In this document: positions 18,437 to 27,700 of the stretch, in pieces
Numbering within the stretch: position 1 is the first letter of the stretch
Layout: the number at the start of each line of letters is the position of its first letter
Origin: Pedobacter sp. SYSU D00535
Lineage (GTDB): Bacteria > Bacteroidota > Bacteroidia > Sphingobacteriales > Sphingobacteriaceae
Direction: 5' to 3'
NCBI RefSeq assembly: GCF_017355855.1
Contig: NZ_JAFEWD010000003.1
Location: forward strand, 519,913-583,912
Length of the DNA: 64,000 nucleotides
Made by a program: the position numbers and the translations under genes
The notes under the pieces: generated by a model
What the model saw: only the letters and a program-made list of their open reading frames with translations
The model's database searches: none
What the model was told of the DNA's origin: nothing

Positions 18437-18724
18437 TCAAATCTCGTCGAACAAATCTCTCATCTCTGGATTAAATGAGCGGATGAGGTTTAGCTTCCAT
18501 TCTCGGTGCCAATTTTTTAGCTGTTTCTCTCTTTCAATAGCATGAGTGATGTCCCCGATAACTTCGTAGTACACCAGGTATTTACATTTATATTTCTTGC
18601 TGAAGACAGAACCTTGGCCTTCTCTATGCTGATAGATTCCTTCGCGTAAGTCGCTGGTCACCCCGACATAAAGAATAGTACGCTGGATATTTGAGACGAT
18701 GTAAACGTATCCGCCTTTGTGCAT
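18437..18724 (-). CDS. Small GIY-YIG nuclease family protein embedded in the repeat array
   Basis: A 95-residue single-domain protein. The GIY-YIG core is GYVYIVSN...TILYVGVTSD with the catalytic Arg following in DLREGIYQHREG and the metal-binding Glu in HAIEREKQLKNWHREWK. These small proteins are annotated as endonuclease-like, and their cellular role is mostly unknown. Here the gene interrupts the array of palindromic repeats: a half-unit ends 16 bases beyond its stop, and the linker of the next unit resumes about 45 bases upstream of its start. It is transcribed against the surrounding pectin genes. A repeat-linked nuclease, in analogy to the transposase of REP elements, is a hypothesis only. 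Confidence 0.85.
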   Translation of the reverse strand: MHKGGYVYIVSNIQRTILYVGVTSDLREGIYQHREGQGSVFSKKYKCKYLVYYEVIGDITHAIEREKQLKNWHREWKLNLIRSFNPEMRDLFDEI

Positions 18725-18769
18725 TAGGTTTAGTTTTACCTATAAAACTAATAATTTCCCGAGGTCTTC

Positions 18770-19370
18770 CTTTGAAGTAGTCGTGGTTTTTTCTGGGCTG
18801 TATCGTTTTGGGCTTTATAAACGCTGCTGGTCTTCATTTGCCCTTCCTTCCTTCGTCATCCTGGAATTTCCTGCACTTGTTTCATGGCTGGTTTCAGGAT
18901 CTCTTGAATTATTTTTTTCTTGCAATCTCAAGAGATGCTGAAATAAATTCAGCATGACGCTTTGAAGTTGCGGTTGTCGTTTTGAGGCTCTGTCGTTCAG
19001 TGTTCTATAAACGTTGCTGGTCTTCATTTGCCTTTTCTTTCTTCGTCATCCTGAACTGGTTTCAGGATCTCTTGAGTTACTGTTTTCTTGCAAGCTCAAG
19101 AGATGCTGAAATAAATTCAGCATGACGCTTTGATGTAGCGGTTGTGTTTTCGCAGCTCTGTCTTTTGCGGTTTTATAAAAGTTGTTGGTCTTCGCCTGCC
19201 TTTTCTTTCTCGTCATCCTGGAATTTACCCTGCACTTGTTTCAGGGCGAGTTTCAGGATCTCTTGAACTATTTTTTCTTGCAACCTCAAGAGATGCTGAA
19301 ATAAATTCAGCATGACGCTTTGAAGTTGCAGTTTTAGCTTTTCGTGGCTCTGTCGTTCAGTGTTCTATAA
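18770..19370. repeat. Palindromic repeat array, second half
   Basis: Three further units of the same family occur at about 18853-18959, 19037-19125 and 19212-19318, each with a TTTCAGGATCTCTTGA arm and a GAGATGCTGAAATAAATTCAG...CATGACG arm. The linker (TTTGAAGT...GGTTGT...GCTCTGTCGTTC...TATAAACGTTGCTGGTC) recurs almost unchanged, giving a period near 180 bases. Nothing coding is seen here; the short open frames in it follow the repeat period. Confidence 0.8.
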
Positions 19371-19488
19371 ACGTAATCAATGATTCGTAACTAGAAATTT
19401 ACCACAGAACATACTTGTACAGGATAGTCTAAACCTCTTTTTTTATTAATCTTGAAATCTTATAACCAAGGTAATAAACTGTCTCTCT

Positions 19489-20973
19489 ATGCATGGAAAG
19501 GTGCAAGCTGCGCAGCCGGCTGATTTATTTCTTCGCCCACGAAGAAATACACGAATAATCCAATTAAGTAAACCACTTTTTGTGATTTTGTTGCTCTTGC
19601 AGTGCTCGGTCTTTTCAATACATGCCGCAGACCCTAGTTGGGCCTCAAAAGTGGGAGTAAAGAAAATCAAGGTAAAAAAGCACGTGTTTAGCGTAAATGA
19701 ATTTGGTGCAGTGAATGATGGAAAAACGATTAACACGGCAGCCATCCAAAAAGCAATAGACGCCTGTGCAGCCAAGGGGGGAGGAACAGTAGTCTTTTCC
19801 CCGGGCCAATACTTGACAGGTTCAATATTCGTGAAAAAAAATGTGTTCCTGCAGATCGATAAAGGTGTCGAACTACTGGGCAGCCAGGATTTAAAAGACT
19901 ATCCGGATATCGATACGCGGGTGGCAGGCATCGAAATGAAATGGCCGGCAGCTCTGATCAATATTATCGGGCAGAAAAACGCAGGGGTATTGGGAGATGG
20001 GGTGGTAAATGCACAAGGAAAGCCTTTCTGGGACGCCTACTGGGCGCTAAGAAAAGCCTACGAACCAAAGAAACTTCGCTGGATAGTTGATTACGACGCC
20101 AAGCGCCCCAGAACCTTACTGGTAGCAGATTGTGAGAACGTGCTGGTGAAAGGGCTGACACTGCAGCAAGCCGGATTCTGGACCGTTCACGTGCTATACT
20201 CCAAATACATCACGGTGGATGGAGTCACCATCCAGAATAACATTGGGGGCCATGGACCAAGTACGGATGGCATCGACATCGACTCCTCTTCCTGGGTGTT
20301 GGTGCAAAATTCAGATATCGACTGTAACGACGACAACTTCTGCATCAAGTCGGGTCGTGACTGGGATGGTCTCCGCGTGAACCGTCCTGCCGAATACATC
20401 GTCATTCGCGACTGTGTTTCCCGCAAAGGAGGAGGCCTCATTACTTTCGGAAGTGAAACTTCGGGTGGGATGAAGCATATTCTCGCCAAAAACCTAAAAG
20501 CAAACGGCACGGGAGTAGGTATTCGTTTTAAGTCGGCCAAAAACCGCGGCGGGACTGTAGAGGATATTTACATCGATAATATTCAAATGACCGAGGTGGG
20601 GACAGCTTTGGAAATTACTCCAAACTGGAATCCATCTTATAGCTATTCTGCTTTACCTGCAGGTTACGACATCAATACAGTACCGGAACACTGGAAAAAA
20701 ATGCTTCAGCCGGTAGCTCCCGAAAAAGGTATACCCACCTTCAAAGATGTCTTTATCTCCAACATCAAGGCTGACAACGCGCGTAGAGCAATTTTTGCCG
20801 ACGGTCTGGATGAGAAACCCTTGAAAAACTTCAACCTGGCAAACGTCAGTATCATCGCAAACAATGCCGGATCTATTAAAAACGCAAAAGACTGGGCGTT
20901 CAAAAATGTTAACATCACTGCAAAAGACAATAGTAAAATCACAGTAACAGCATCGGAAGGAGTAAACCCTTAA
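19489..20973 (+). CDS. GH28 family polygalacturonase-like enzyme
   Basis: A 494-residue beta-helix protein, first gene of block 2. The hydrophobic signal core (PLFVILLLLQCSVFSIHAA) starts only at about residue 29, so the first 28 residues are an unusually long n-region or the true start is a non-ATG codon nearer the core. GH28 signs: VNEFGAVNDGKTINTAAIQKAID; STDGIDIDSSSWVLVQNSDIDCNDDNFCIKSGRD with the catalytic Asp residues; FGSETSGGMKHI; and GVGIRFKSAKNRGG in place of RIK. GHG is replaced by GGG. It probably acts exo-wise on galacturonan or rhamnogalacturonan fragments (inference). Confidence 0.85.
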   Translation: MHGKVQAAQPADLFLRPRRNTRIIQLSKPLFVILLLLQCSVFSIHAADPSWASKVGVKKIKVKKHVFSVNEFGAVNDGKTINTAAIQKAIDACAAKGGGTVVFSPGQYLTGSIFVKKNVFLQIDKGVELLGSQDLKDYPDIDTRVAGIEMKWPAALINIIGQKNAGVLGDGVVNAQGKPFWDAYWALRKAYEPKKLRWIVDYDAKRPRTLLVADCENVLVKGLTLQQAGFWTVHVLYSKYITVDGVTIQNNIGGHGPSTDGIDIDSSSWVLVQNSDIDCNDDNFCIKSGRDWDGLRVNRPAEYIVIRDCVSRKGGGLITFGSETSGGMKHILAKNLKANGTGVGIRFKSAKNRGGTVEDIYIDNIQMTEVGTALEITPNWNPSYSYSALPAGYDINTVPEHWKKMLQPVAPEKGIPTFKDVFISNIKADNARRAIFADGLDEKPLKNFNLANVSIIANNAGSIKNAKDWAFKNVNITAKDNSKITVTASEGVNP

Positions 20974-20982
20974 AACCAGCGT

Positions 20983-22257
20983 ATGAAAACAATCAGAACG
21001 TATATAAGATATGCCGCAGTGGCGGCTTTAGCCTTTACTAGCTCTCAGTCGCTTCAGGCTCAGCAACTGGCCTTCCCCGGTGCAGAAGGATTTGGACGCT
21101 TTGCCAGCGGAGGAAGAGGCGGAACAGTCTACCATGTCACCAACCTAAACGATTCCGGACCCGGTTCCTTTCGGGATGCCGTAAGTCAGCCGAACAGAAT
21201 TGTTGTTTTTGATGTCGGAGGAATCATTAAAGCGCAAAGTCGCATCATGGTGGCGCCGCATATTACGATTGCAGGTCAGACTGCCCCGGGAGACGGAGTA
21301 ACAATTTACGGTAACCGGCTTTCCTTTTCAAAAGCGGATCATACCATCGCCCGCTATCTACGGGTAAGGATGGGCGTTACTGGTGAAAAAGGCCAGGATG
21401 CCATTACTATTTCCGAAGGATCGAACATGATTTTTGATCATGTCTCCGTATCCTGGGGAAGGGATGAAACCTTCTCCGTGAGTGGGAAGGTTTCCGACGT
21501 GACGATTCAAAATTCCATCATCGCCGAAGGGCTGCATTCTCATTCCGCCGGGGGACTTATTCAAACAACTGGCGGCATTAGTTTGCTGCGCAACCTGTAC
21601 GTCAATAATCACACCCGCAATCCGAAGGTAAAGGGTAAGAATCAATTCATCAACAACGTAGTGTACAACTGGCGGGTTGGCGCCTATATTCTTGGCGACT
21701 CACAGAGTGCATCCTATGCCAATGTGGTGAATAACTATTTTATTGACGGGCCTCAAACCAGCGCTGCGCCTTTCACCCGGGGAAATATGAACTTCCACAT
21801 CTTTGCCGCGGCAAACTATCACGACTCGAATAAAAACGGTAAGTTGGACGGAGCAGAAATCCCACGGGAAAAATATACCGTAGTAGACTGGCAGTCAAAG
21901 GAGTTCGACTATCCAAAAGTAATGCTGAGGAGTCCGTCCGCTGCTTATGACTATGTGTTGAAACATGCGGGAGCATCGTTAAAGCGCGATCAGATAGATA
22001 AACGCCTGGTAGCGACGGTAGCCTCGTTAGGAAAAGAGGGAAAGATCATCAGCTCTGAAGAAGAAAATCCCGAGAAGGGTCCGGGAGAACTTAAAGCAGG
22101 CAAAGCCAAAAAGGATACAGACGGCGATGGAATGCCCGACGACTGGGAGAAAAAGAAGGGCTTGGATCCAAAAAAGGTAGACGCCAACGGAGATGCGGAT
22201 AATAATGGCTATACGAACATCGAGGAATATTTAAACGAGCTTGCAGGGATAGATTAA
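20983..22257 (+). CDS. PL1 pectate lyase with C-terminal calcium-binding tail
   Basis: A 424-residue secreted beta-helix lyase that cuts de-esterified homogalacturonan by beta-elimination. The signal peptide ends near LQAQ. PL1 signs: AFPGAEGFGRFASGGRGG at the mature N-terminus, NDSGPGSFRDAV, IAGQTAPGDGV, and IFDHVSVSWGRDETFS, typical of the bacterial PL1 subgroup that begins with the FPGAEG motif. The last 50 residues hold DTDGDGMPDDWE and DANGDADNNGYTNIEEY, a thrombospondin-type-3/dockerin-like calcium loop pair. It begins 9 bases after the GH28 stop and feeds unsaturated oligogalacturonides to PL22 and GH105. Confidence 0.92.
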   Translation: MKTIRTYIRYAAVAALAFTSSQSLQAQQLAFPGAEGFGRFASGGRGGTVYHVTNLNDSGPGSFRDAVSQPNRIVVFDVGGIIKAQSRIMVAPHITIAGQTAPGDGVTIYGNRLSFSKADHTIARYLRVRMGVTGEKGQDAITISEGSNMIFDHVSVSWGRDETFSVSGKVSDVTIQNSIIAEGLHSHSAGGLIQTTGGISLLRNLYVNNHTRNPKVKGKNQFINNVVYNWRVGAYILGDSQSASYANVVNNYFIDGPQTSAAPFTRGNMNFHIFAAANYHDSNKNGKLDGAEIPREKYTVVDWQSKEFDYPKVMLRSPSAAYDYVLKHAGASLKRDQIDKRLVATVASLGKEGKIISSEEENPEKGPGELKAGKAKKDTDGDGMPDDWEKKKGLDPKKVDANGDADNNGYTNIEEYLNELAGID

Positions 22258-22268
22258 AATAAAAGGGT

Positions 22269-23339
22269 ATGAAGCGAAGAGAGTTTATATCAGGCGCGCT
22301 GGTCTTGTCGGCCGCTGTGATGCTTCCCGATTGGGTGAAGGCAACTGTGCACCTGGAGGGGCATCCCTTGTCCGACTTCGTCAAAAAATTGAAGCCGGTG
22401 GGCCGCGTTCTCGAAACGGAAGGATACTATGTCTGGTGTAACAGCCCTATCCAAGCTCCCGACAGAAAGATCCACGTTTTTTACTCCCGCTGGCCCTCAA
22501 AAAAAGGGATGGGGGGATGGATTAACAGTTCAGAAATTGCGCATGCTGTAGCTGATCGACCCGAAGGCCCCTATACTTATCTGGAAACAGTACTGGCTCC
22601 CCGAGGGCTCGGTTTCTGGGATGCTACTACCTGCCATAATCCTCATATCCAGTACGTGGACGGGAAATACTGTCTTTTCTACATGGGGAATTCCAACGGA
22701 AAAACCAATACCAAAAGGATAGGCCTTGCCATTGCTGATTCCCTGAGCGGCCCCTGGAAACGACCAGACGAGCCCCTCCTGCAACCGGGTTCTGAGGGCG
22801 CCTGGGACGATCATTGTACCACTAACCCTGCCTTCGTAAAAAACAAGGGGAAGTACTGGCTATACTACAAATCCTGGAACAATAACGACTATTATAATTC
22901 GCCGGACCCCGCCATTAGGGGAAATAGAAAATACGGGCTGGCAGTGGCCGACAAGCTGGAAGGTCCCTATGTCCGTGTTTCGGAGAAGCCGGTGATTGAC
23001 TTTTCGGGGAAGGGCGGAAACCGACAGTTCGAAGATGCCTTTGTCTGGCATGAAAAGGGGAAGTTCAAACTGCTTGCCCGCGATATGGGGGTCTACAATC
23101 ACGAGGTGGGACTTTACCTCGAATCAAAAGACGGAATGAAATGGACCGAGCCGACAATTGCTTATCACCCGCTGAAAGAGTATGCTGCTGAGCCTCCCGC
23201 TCCGCCTCACCTTAAACGGTACGGCCGCCTGGAGCGTCCGCAACTCCTTTTTATCAAGGGGAAACCCGCTTATCTTTTTACTACAGCTCAGGGTGGACGC
23301 TATATGACGGCATCATCCTTTGTTCTTAAAATTGATTAA
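22269..23339 (+). CDS. GH43-like propeller glycosidase with Tat-type signal
   Basis: A 356-residue protein. Its N-terminus MKRREFISGALVLSAAVMLP has a twin-arginine-like motif, unlike the Sec signals of its neighbours. The body has the five-bladed propeller look: ATTCHNPHIQYVDGKYCLFYMGNS, CTTNPAFVKNKGKYWLYYKSW, FEDAFVWHEKGKFKLLARDMG and RLERPQLLFIKGKPAYLF. These match the alternating N/D-P and E/D positions of GH43 and related families, but key Asp and Glu residues are not in the standard places (NPH and NPA where many have DPH or DPA), so it may be an unassigned family. It sits between PL1 and GH28 with 11- and 15-base gaps. Confidence 0.65.
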   Translation: MKRREFISGALVLSAAVMLPDWVKATVHLEGHPLSDFVKKLKPVGRVLETEGYYVWCNSPIQAPDRKIHVFYSRWPSKKGMGGWINSSEIAHAVADRPEGPYTYLETVLAPRGLGFWDATTCHNPHIQYVDGKYCLFYMGNSNGKTNTKRIGLAIADSLSGPWKRPDEPLLQPGSEGAWDDHCTTNPAFVKNKGKYWLYYKSWNNNDYYNSPDPAIRGNRKYGLAVADKLEGPYVRVSEKPVIDFSGKGGNRQFEDAFVWHEKGKFKLLARDMGVYNHEVGLYLESKDGMKWTEPTIAYHPLKEYAAEPPAPPHLKRYGRLERPQLLFIKGKPAYLFTTAQGGRYMTASSFVLKID

Positions 23340-23354
23340 TCAACACAATACAAA

Positions 23355-24785
23355 ATGCTACTTAGACGAAATCAAATTTTAGTATTCTTTCTGCTGGTTT
23401 CCCTTTTGGGGATTTATTCCTGCGCGACTAACAAAGCCAGGGTATGGAACACCACGGCCGAACCCGAGAAGGAAATGGCGAAGCTGCGTCAACAGATTAG
23501 AGCCCCTGAGTTTAAAAAACAAGACTTTTTAATTACTAATTTCGGAGCGGTAGGCGATGGAAAAACGAAGAATACCGAAGCTTTCCGGAAGGCGATCGAG
23601 GCTTGTAATAAAAATGGTGGCGGCCGGGTGGTAGTGCCAACCGGGACTTTCCTGACAGGTGCCATCTATCTCAAAAGTAACGTGAACCTGCACATGGTGG
23701 ATAGTGCAAAGATCCTGTTCAGTCGGGATCCGGCAGATTACCCCATCGTCTTTACCCGCTGGGAGGGCATGGAGCTGATGAACTATTCCTCATTTATCTA
23801 TGCTTACGGTGAGAAAAATATCGCCATTACCGGAAACGGAGTGCTGGACGGAAACGCCAACAACGAATATTGGTGGTGGTGGTGCGGAGCTAAAAAGTTC
23901 GGTTGGGAACCAGGAAAGCCGCGTCAAACCGAGGCCCGCAATAAGCTGCACGAGCAAAACCACGAGCAGAGTGATCCACGGAAGCGAGTTTATGGCGATG
24001 GGCATTACCTCCGTCCCAACTTCATCCAGCCTTACAATTGCAAAAACGTTCTGATCTCGGGTGTGAAGATGATCAATTCACCGATGTGGAACATCAATCC
24101 GGTACTTTGTGAAAACGTGATCGTGGAGAAAGTGAAGATCATCTCGCACGGACCCAATAATGACGGCTGTGATCCGGAATCATGTACCAATGTGCTGATC
24201 AAAGACTGCTACTTCGATACAGGCGACGATTGTATTGCCATTAAATCCGGTCGTGATGAAGATGGGCGCCGCATAGGAAAGCCAGCAGCAAATCACATCA
24301 TTGAGGGTTGCGAGATGCGCGATGGCCATGGCGGTGTAGTGATCGGCAGCGAGATTTCAGGAGGAGCGGTCAATATTTACGCCATCAATAACACCATGGA
24401 CAGTCCTAACCTGGACAGAGCCCTGCGCATCAAAACCAGTTCATCAAGAGGAGGGATCATCCAGAACGTATTTATGAAAGATACCAAAGTGGGGACCTAC
24501 AAAGAGGCGGCTATCAAATTCAACATGTTTTATGAAAAGCCGGGCAACTTTATTCCGACGATCCGGAACATCTGGGTGGAGAATATGGAGGTGGAAAAAG
24601 GAGGCAAATACGGTTTGCTGTCCGCGGCCTATAAAAGTTCCCCGGTTCAGAATGTAAGATTGATTAACGTGAACATTAAAGGGGTGGAGATTCCGATGAA
24701 GGTGGACTATATCAAAAACCTCCAGTTTGAGAATGTAAGGATCAACGGTGCTCCTGCAGTTGTTCCCGATACTTTGAAGAACTAG
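23355..24785 (+). CDS. GH28 exo-polygalacturonase-like lipoprotein
   Basis: A 476-residue protein with lipobox GIYSC (Cys near residue 23), so it is predicted to be membrane-anchored. It keeps the full set of GH28 motifs: HGPNNDGCDPES, TGDDCIAIKSGRD (catalytic Asp pair), GHGGVVIGSE and RALRIKTSSSRGG. The insertion around NEYWWWWCGAKKFGWE and the block YGDGHYLRPNFIQPYNCKN resemble exo-acting enzymes such as exo-poly-alpha-galacturonosidase. Of the three GH28 proteins in the window this is the most canonical and probably releases galacturonic acid from oligogalacturonides. It is followed after 4 bases by the DUF4450-like gene. Confidence 0.9.
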   Translation: MLLRRNQILVFFLLVSLLGIYSCATNKARVWNTTAEPEKEMAKLRQQIRAPEFKKQDFLITNFGAVGDGKTKNTEAFRKAIEACNKNGGGRVVVPTGTFLTGAIYLKSNVNLHMVDSAKILFSRDPADYPIVFTRWEGMELMNYSSFIYAYGEKNIAITGNGVLDGNANNEYWWWWCGAKKFGWEPGKPRQTEARNKLHEQNHEQSDPRKRVYGDGHYLRPNFIQPYNCKNVLISGVKMINSPMWNINPVLCENVIVEKVKIISHGPNNDGCDPESCTNVLIKDCYFDTGDDCIAIKSGRDEDGRRIGKPAANHIIEGCEMRDGHGGVVIGSEISGGAVNIYAINNTMDSPNLDRALRIKTSSSRGGIIQNVFMKDTKVGTYKEAAIKFNMFYEKPGNFIPTIRNIWVENMEVEKGGKYGLLSAAYKSSPVQNVRLINVNIKGVEIPMKVDYIKNLQFENVRINGAPAVVPDTLKN

Positions 24786-24789
24786 TGCT

Positions 24790-27700
24790 ATGACCTTGAT
24801 TTGTAAGACAGCCCTTCAATTATCCGGCGTTTTTGGTCTGGCCCTTGCATTGGTGCTTAACCCGGGCGACAGCCAGGCTCAGCAGCAGCGACCCTGGCAT
24901 GGAAAAGAACGGCAGATACACTACCGCCCGGACGGTGAAGACTTTGTCCTGGCCAATGGAAAGAAACGATTTAACAGAGCCCTTTACGGGACGAATACCG
25001 GCTTTCGTGTAGAAACGGGAGATCTTCCTGAATTTGCACTGTACCTCCCGGGCATGGGCGGGAATTTGAAGTTTGGGATTATTTCCGGTGATCAGAGCCG
25101 CTGGATCATCGATGCAAAACAGATCGAAACGAGATACCGCCCCGGATCCATGCTATATAAAATTAAGGATCCCATCCTGGGAAATGGAACCCTCCACCTC
25201 ACAGTACTTGCGCAAGCCGATGCAGAGGGGGTGATTATTAAAGCAAATTTTGAAGGAGTTAAAACCGGAACGGAACTTTTTTGGGCCTTTGGTGGCGCAA
25301 CTGGCAGGAAGTTTTCCCGGGAAGGAGATATAGGAGCCGACCCGGAGTCGTCCTTCTATCTCAAACCCGAGTACTGTCGGGATAACGTCTATCAGCTGAA
25401 TAAAAACGCTTTTCAACTCAGCTTTGGTTTTGGGAAGGCGCTCTCGGAACAGGAGCGCCAGCTGATTTTGCAGTCGCCAGCCAAAGCAAAGGAAAGCGGG
25501 ATTGCTATCGAGAAGCAGAAATCATTAGCAGGCGTATTCCCTGTAGCGTCGGTGTTGCGACTATCAGACGCAGAAGCTCAAAGTAGTCCTTTGGTTCTTG
25601 CTTCCGCGAAAGCAGGAGCAGCGCCTTTGCTGACCGGACATCTGAAGCAGGTGCAGAATAAAGACTTGTATTTTGCCATTCAGAATCCCGCTTCAGCTAA
25701 ACCGTTGTCCTATACGCAGCTGGCTTCTGTTTTTACCAAAGCGGAAGAAGCCAGACAAAAGCTGGCGTCGAGAGTGAAGGTAACGACCCCCGATCCTTTC
25801 ATCAATACGCTGGGCGGTGCACTTGCCGTCGCCGCTGATGGTATTTGGGAAGATCCTACCTTTTTGCATGGCGCTGTTGCCTGGCGCATGCGCTTGAATG
25901 CCTGGAGGGGAGCCTATATCGCTGATCCGCTGGGCTGGCACGACCGGGCGCAGCGACACTTCAAAAGTTATGCTAACTCGCAGGTGATTTCGCCCGAGAC
26001 AGCTCCTGTCGTGATGGACACAGCTTTGCATCTGGCCCGTCATATTGAGAAGATGGGGACTTCCGTTTTCAGCAGCGGCTACATATCGAGGAACCCCAAT
26101 GATAATACGCGCCCTCACCACTACGACATGAACCTCGTGTTCTTCGATCAGATGCTTACTCATTTCCAGTGGACAGGCGACGAGCGCTTCATCCGGGAAA
26201 TGTGGCCGGTAATCAAAAGACATCTGGCCTGGGAGAAAAGAAACTTTGATCGGAATAACGACGGTTTGTACGATGCTTATGCCGCTATCTGGGCCAGTGA
26301 TGCGTTGCAGTACAGCGGTGGGGGGGTAACGCACACTTCCTCCTACAATTACCGCTCGAACAAGATTGCAGCTCAGTTGGCTAAGATCGTTGGTGAAGAT
26401 CCGCGTCCTTACGAGCAGGAAGCCGAGAAAATCTTGAAGGCCATCAACTCTGTTCTCTGGATGCCTCAGCTGGGCTGGTATGCCGAGTATAAAGATCTGC
26501 TGGGACACCAGCTGCTCCATCCTGCCGCAGGTTTATGGACAGTTTACCACGCCATAGACTCAGAGGTGCCCGATCCGTTCCAGGCTTACCAGGCGCTGCG
26601 GTACGTGGATACGCAGATCCCGCATATTCCTATTCAGGCTACTGGCCTCCCGAATAAAAATTATTACACGCTTTCTACTACCAACTGGCAGCCGTACGAC
26701 TGGTCGATCAATAACGTAGCACTAGGAGAGGTGCTGCATACCGCGCTTGCTTACTGGCAGGGCGGCCGTCCCGAAGAGGCGTATAAACTGTGGGAAAGTA
26801 TTTTGGTGGAAAGCATGTACCTGAGTTCCAGCCCGGGTGGGTTTGAGCAGCTTTCCTTCTACGATGCTATTAGGGGAGAGCTTTACCGCGATTTCGCCGA
26901 TCCGATAGGCGTAGCAGGCCGAACACTGGTAGAAGGCCTTTTTGGAATCAAACCTAACGCGCTTAATGACACACTCACCATTCAGCCGGGCTTCCCTGCT
27001 GCCTGGAACTCCGCGTCTTTGAATGTTCCGGATATCGCTTTCGATTTTAAGCGCCAGGGTAGCAAAGACAGCTATACGATTCGTCCCTCTTTACCCCGGG
27101 CGATGAATTTAAAGTTCCTGGTGGCCGCAAAGAGCGACCGGGTAAAATCGGTGACTATCAACGGATCGAAGGTGAGTTGGAAGAACAAGGGAGGAGCATT
27201 GGAAATGCCACTATTGGAAGTAGCGGCAGGCAAAGCCGATAGCTACCGGATCGAGATTGAGTGGGATGGTCAGGCCATAGAATCCGCCGCACCACAGGAA
27301 GTTATCGAGCGGGCAGCACTGAAACCGCAATTTGCAAGGGCAAAGGTACAGGAGCTATTCAATCCTTATCAAAAAGGAGCGAATGAGCAGCTGAGCTTTG
27401 TGGGAGAAGGACATAAGACGGTATTTTACAAACTTCAGCAAGGTGATTTTGAATGGTGGGAGCCCGTGAATTATCAGGTGCTAAAGCCCGTAGAGATCCT
27501 GGCCGAACAGGAGCAAACTGGGCCGGTACTGACCGTCTCTTTAAAAAACCGGAATAATGAAATACGCGGCAAGCTGACTGTTAATGCAGGGAAGAAAGCC
27601 TTCACTCAGGAGCTGAAGCTGGCGCCGAACGAAAGCCGGCAGTTAGAAATCCCTGTCAGGTACGTGTCTTCGGGAACCAATGTGATCAGGTTCGAATATG

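Noticed and set aside
17880..19370. CRISPR-like array
   Set aside because: Repeats are long, palindromic and vary in length, spacers are themselves conserved, and no cas gene is near.
25693..26520. 275-codon frame opposite the DUF4450-like gene
   Set aside because: Antisense shadow of a real coding sequence with no domain of its own.
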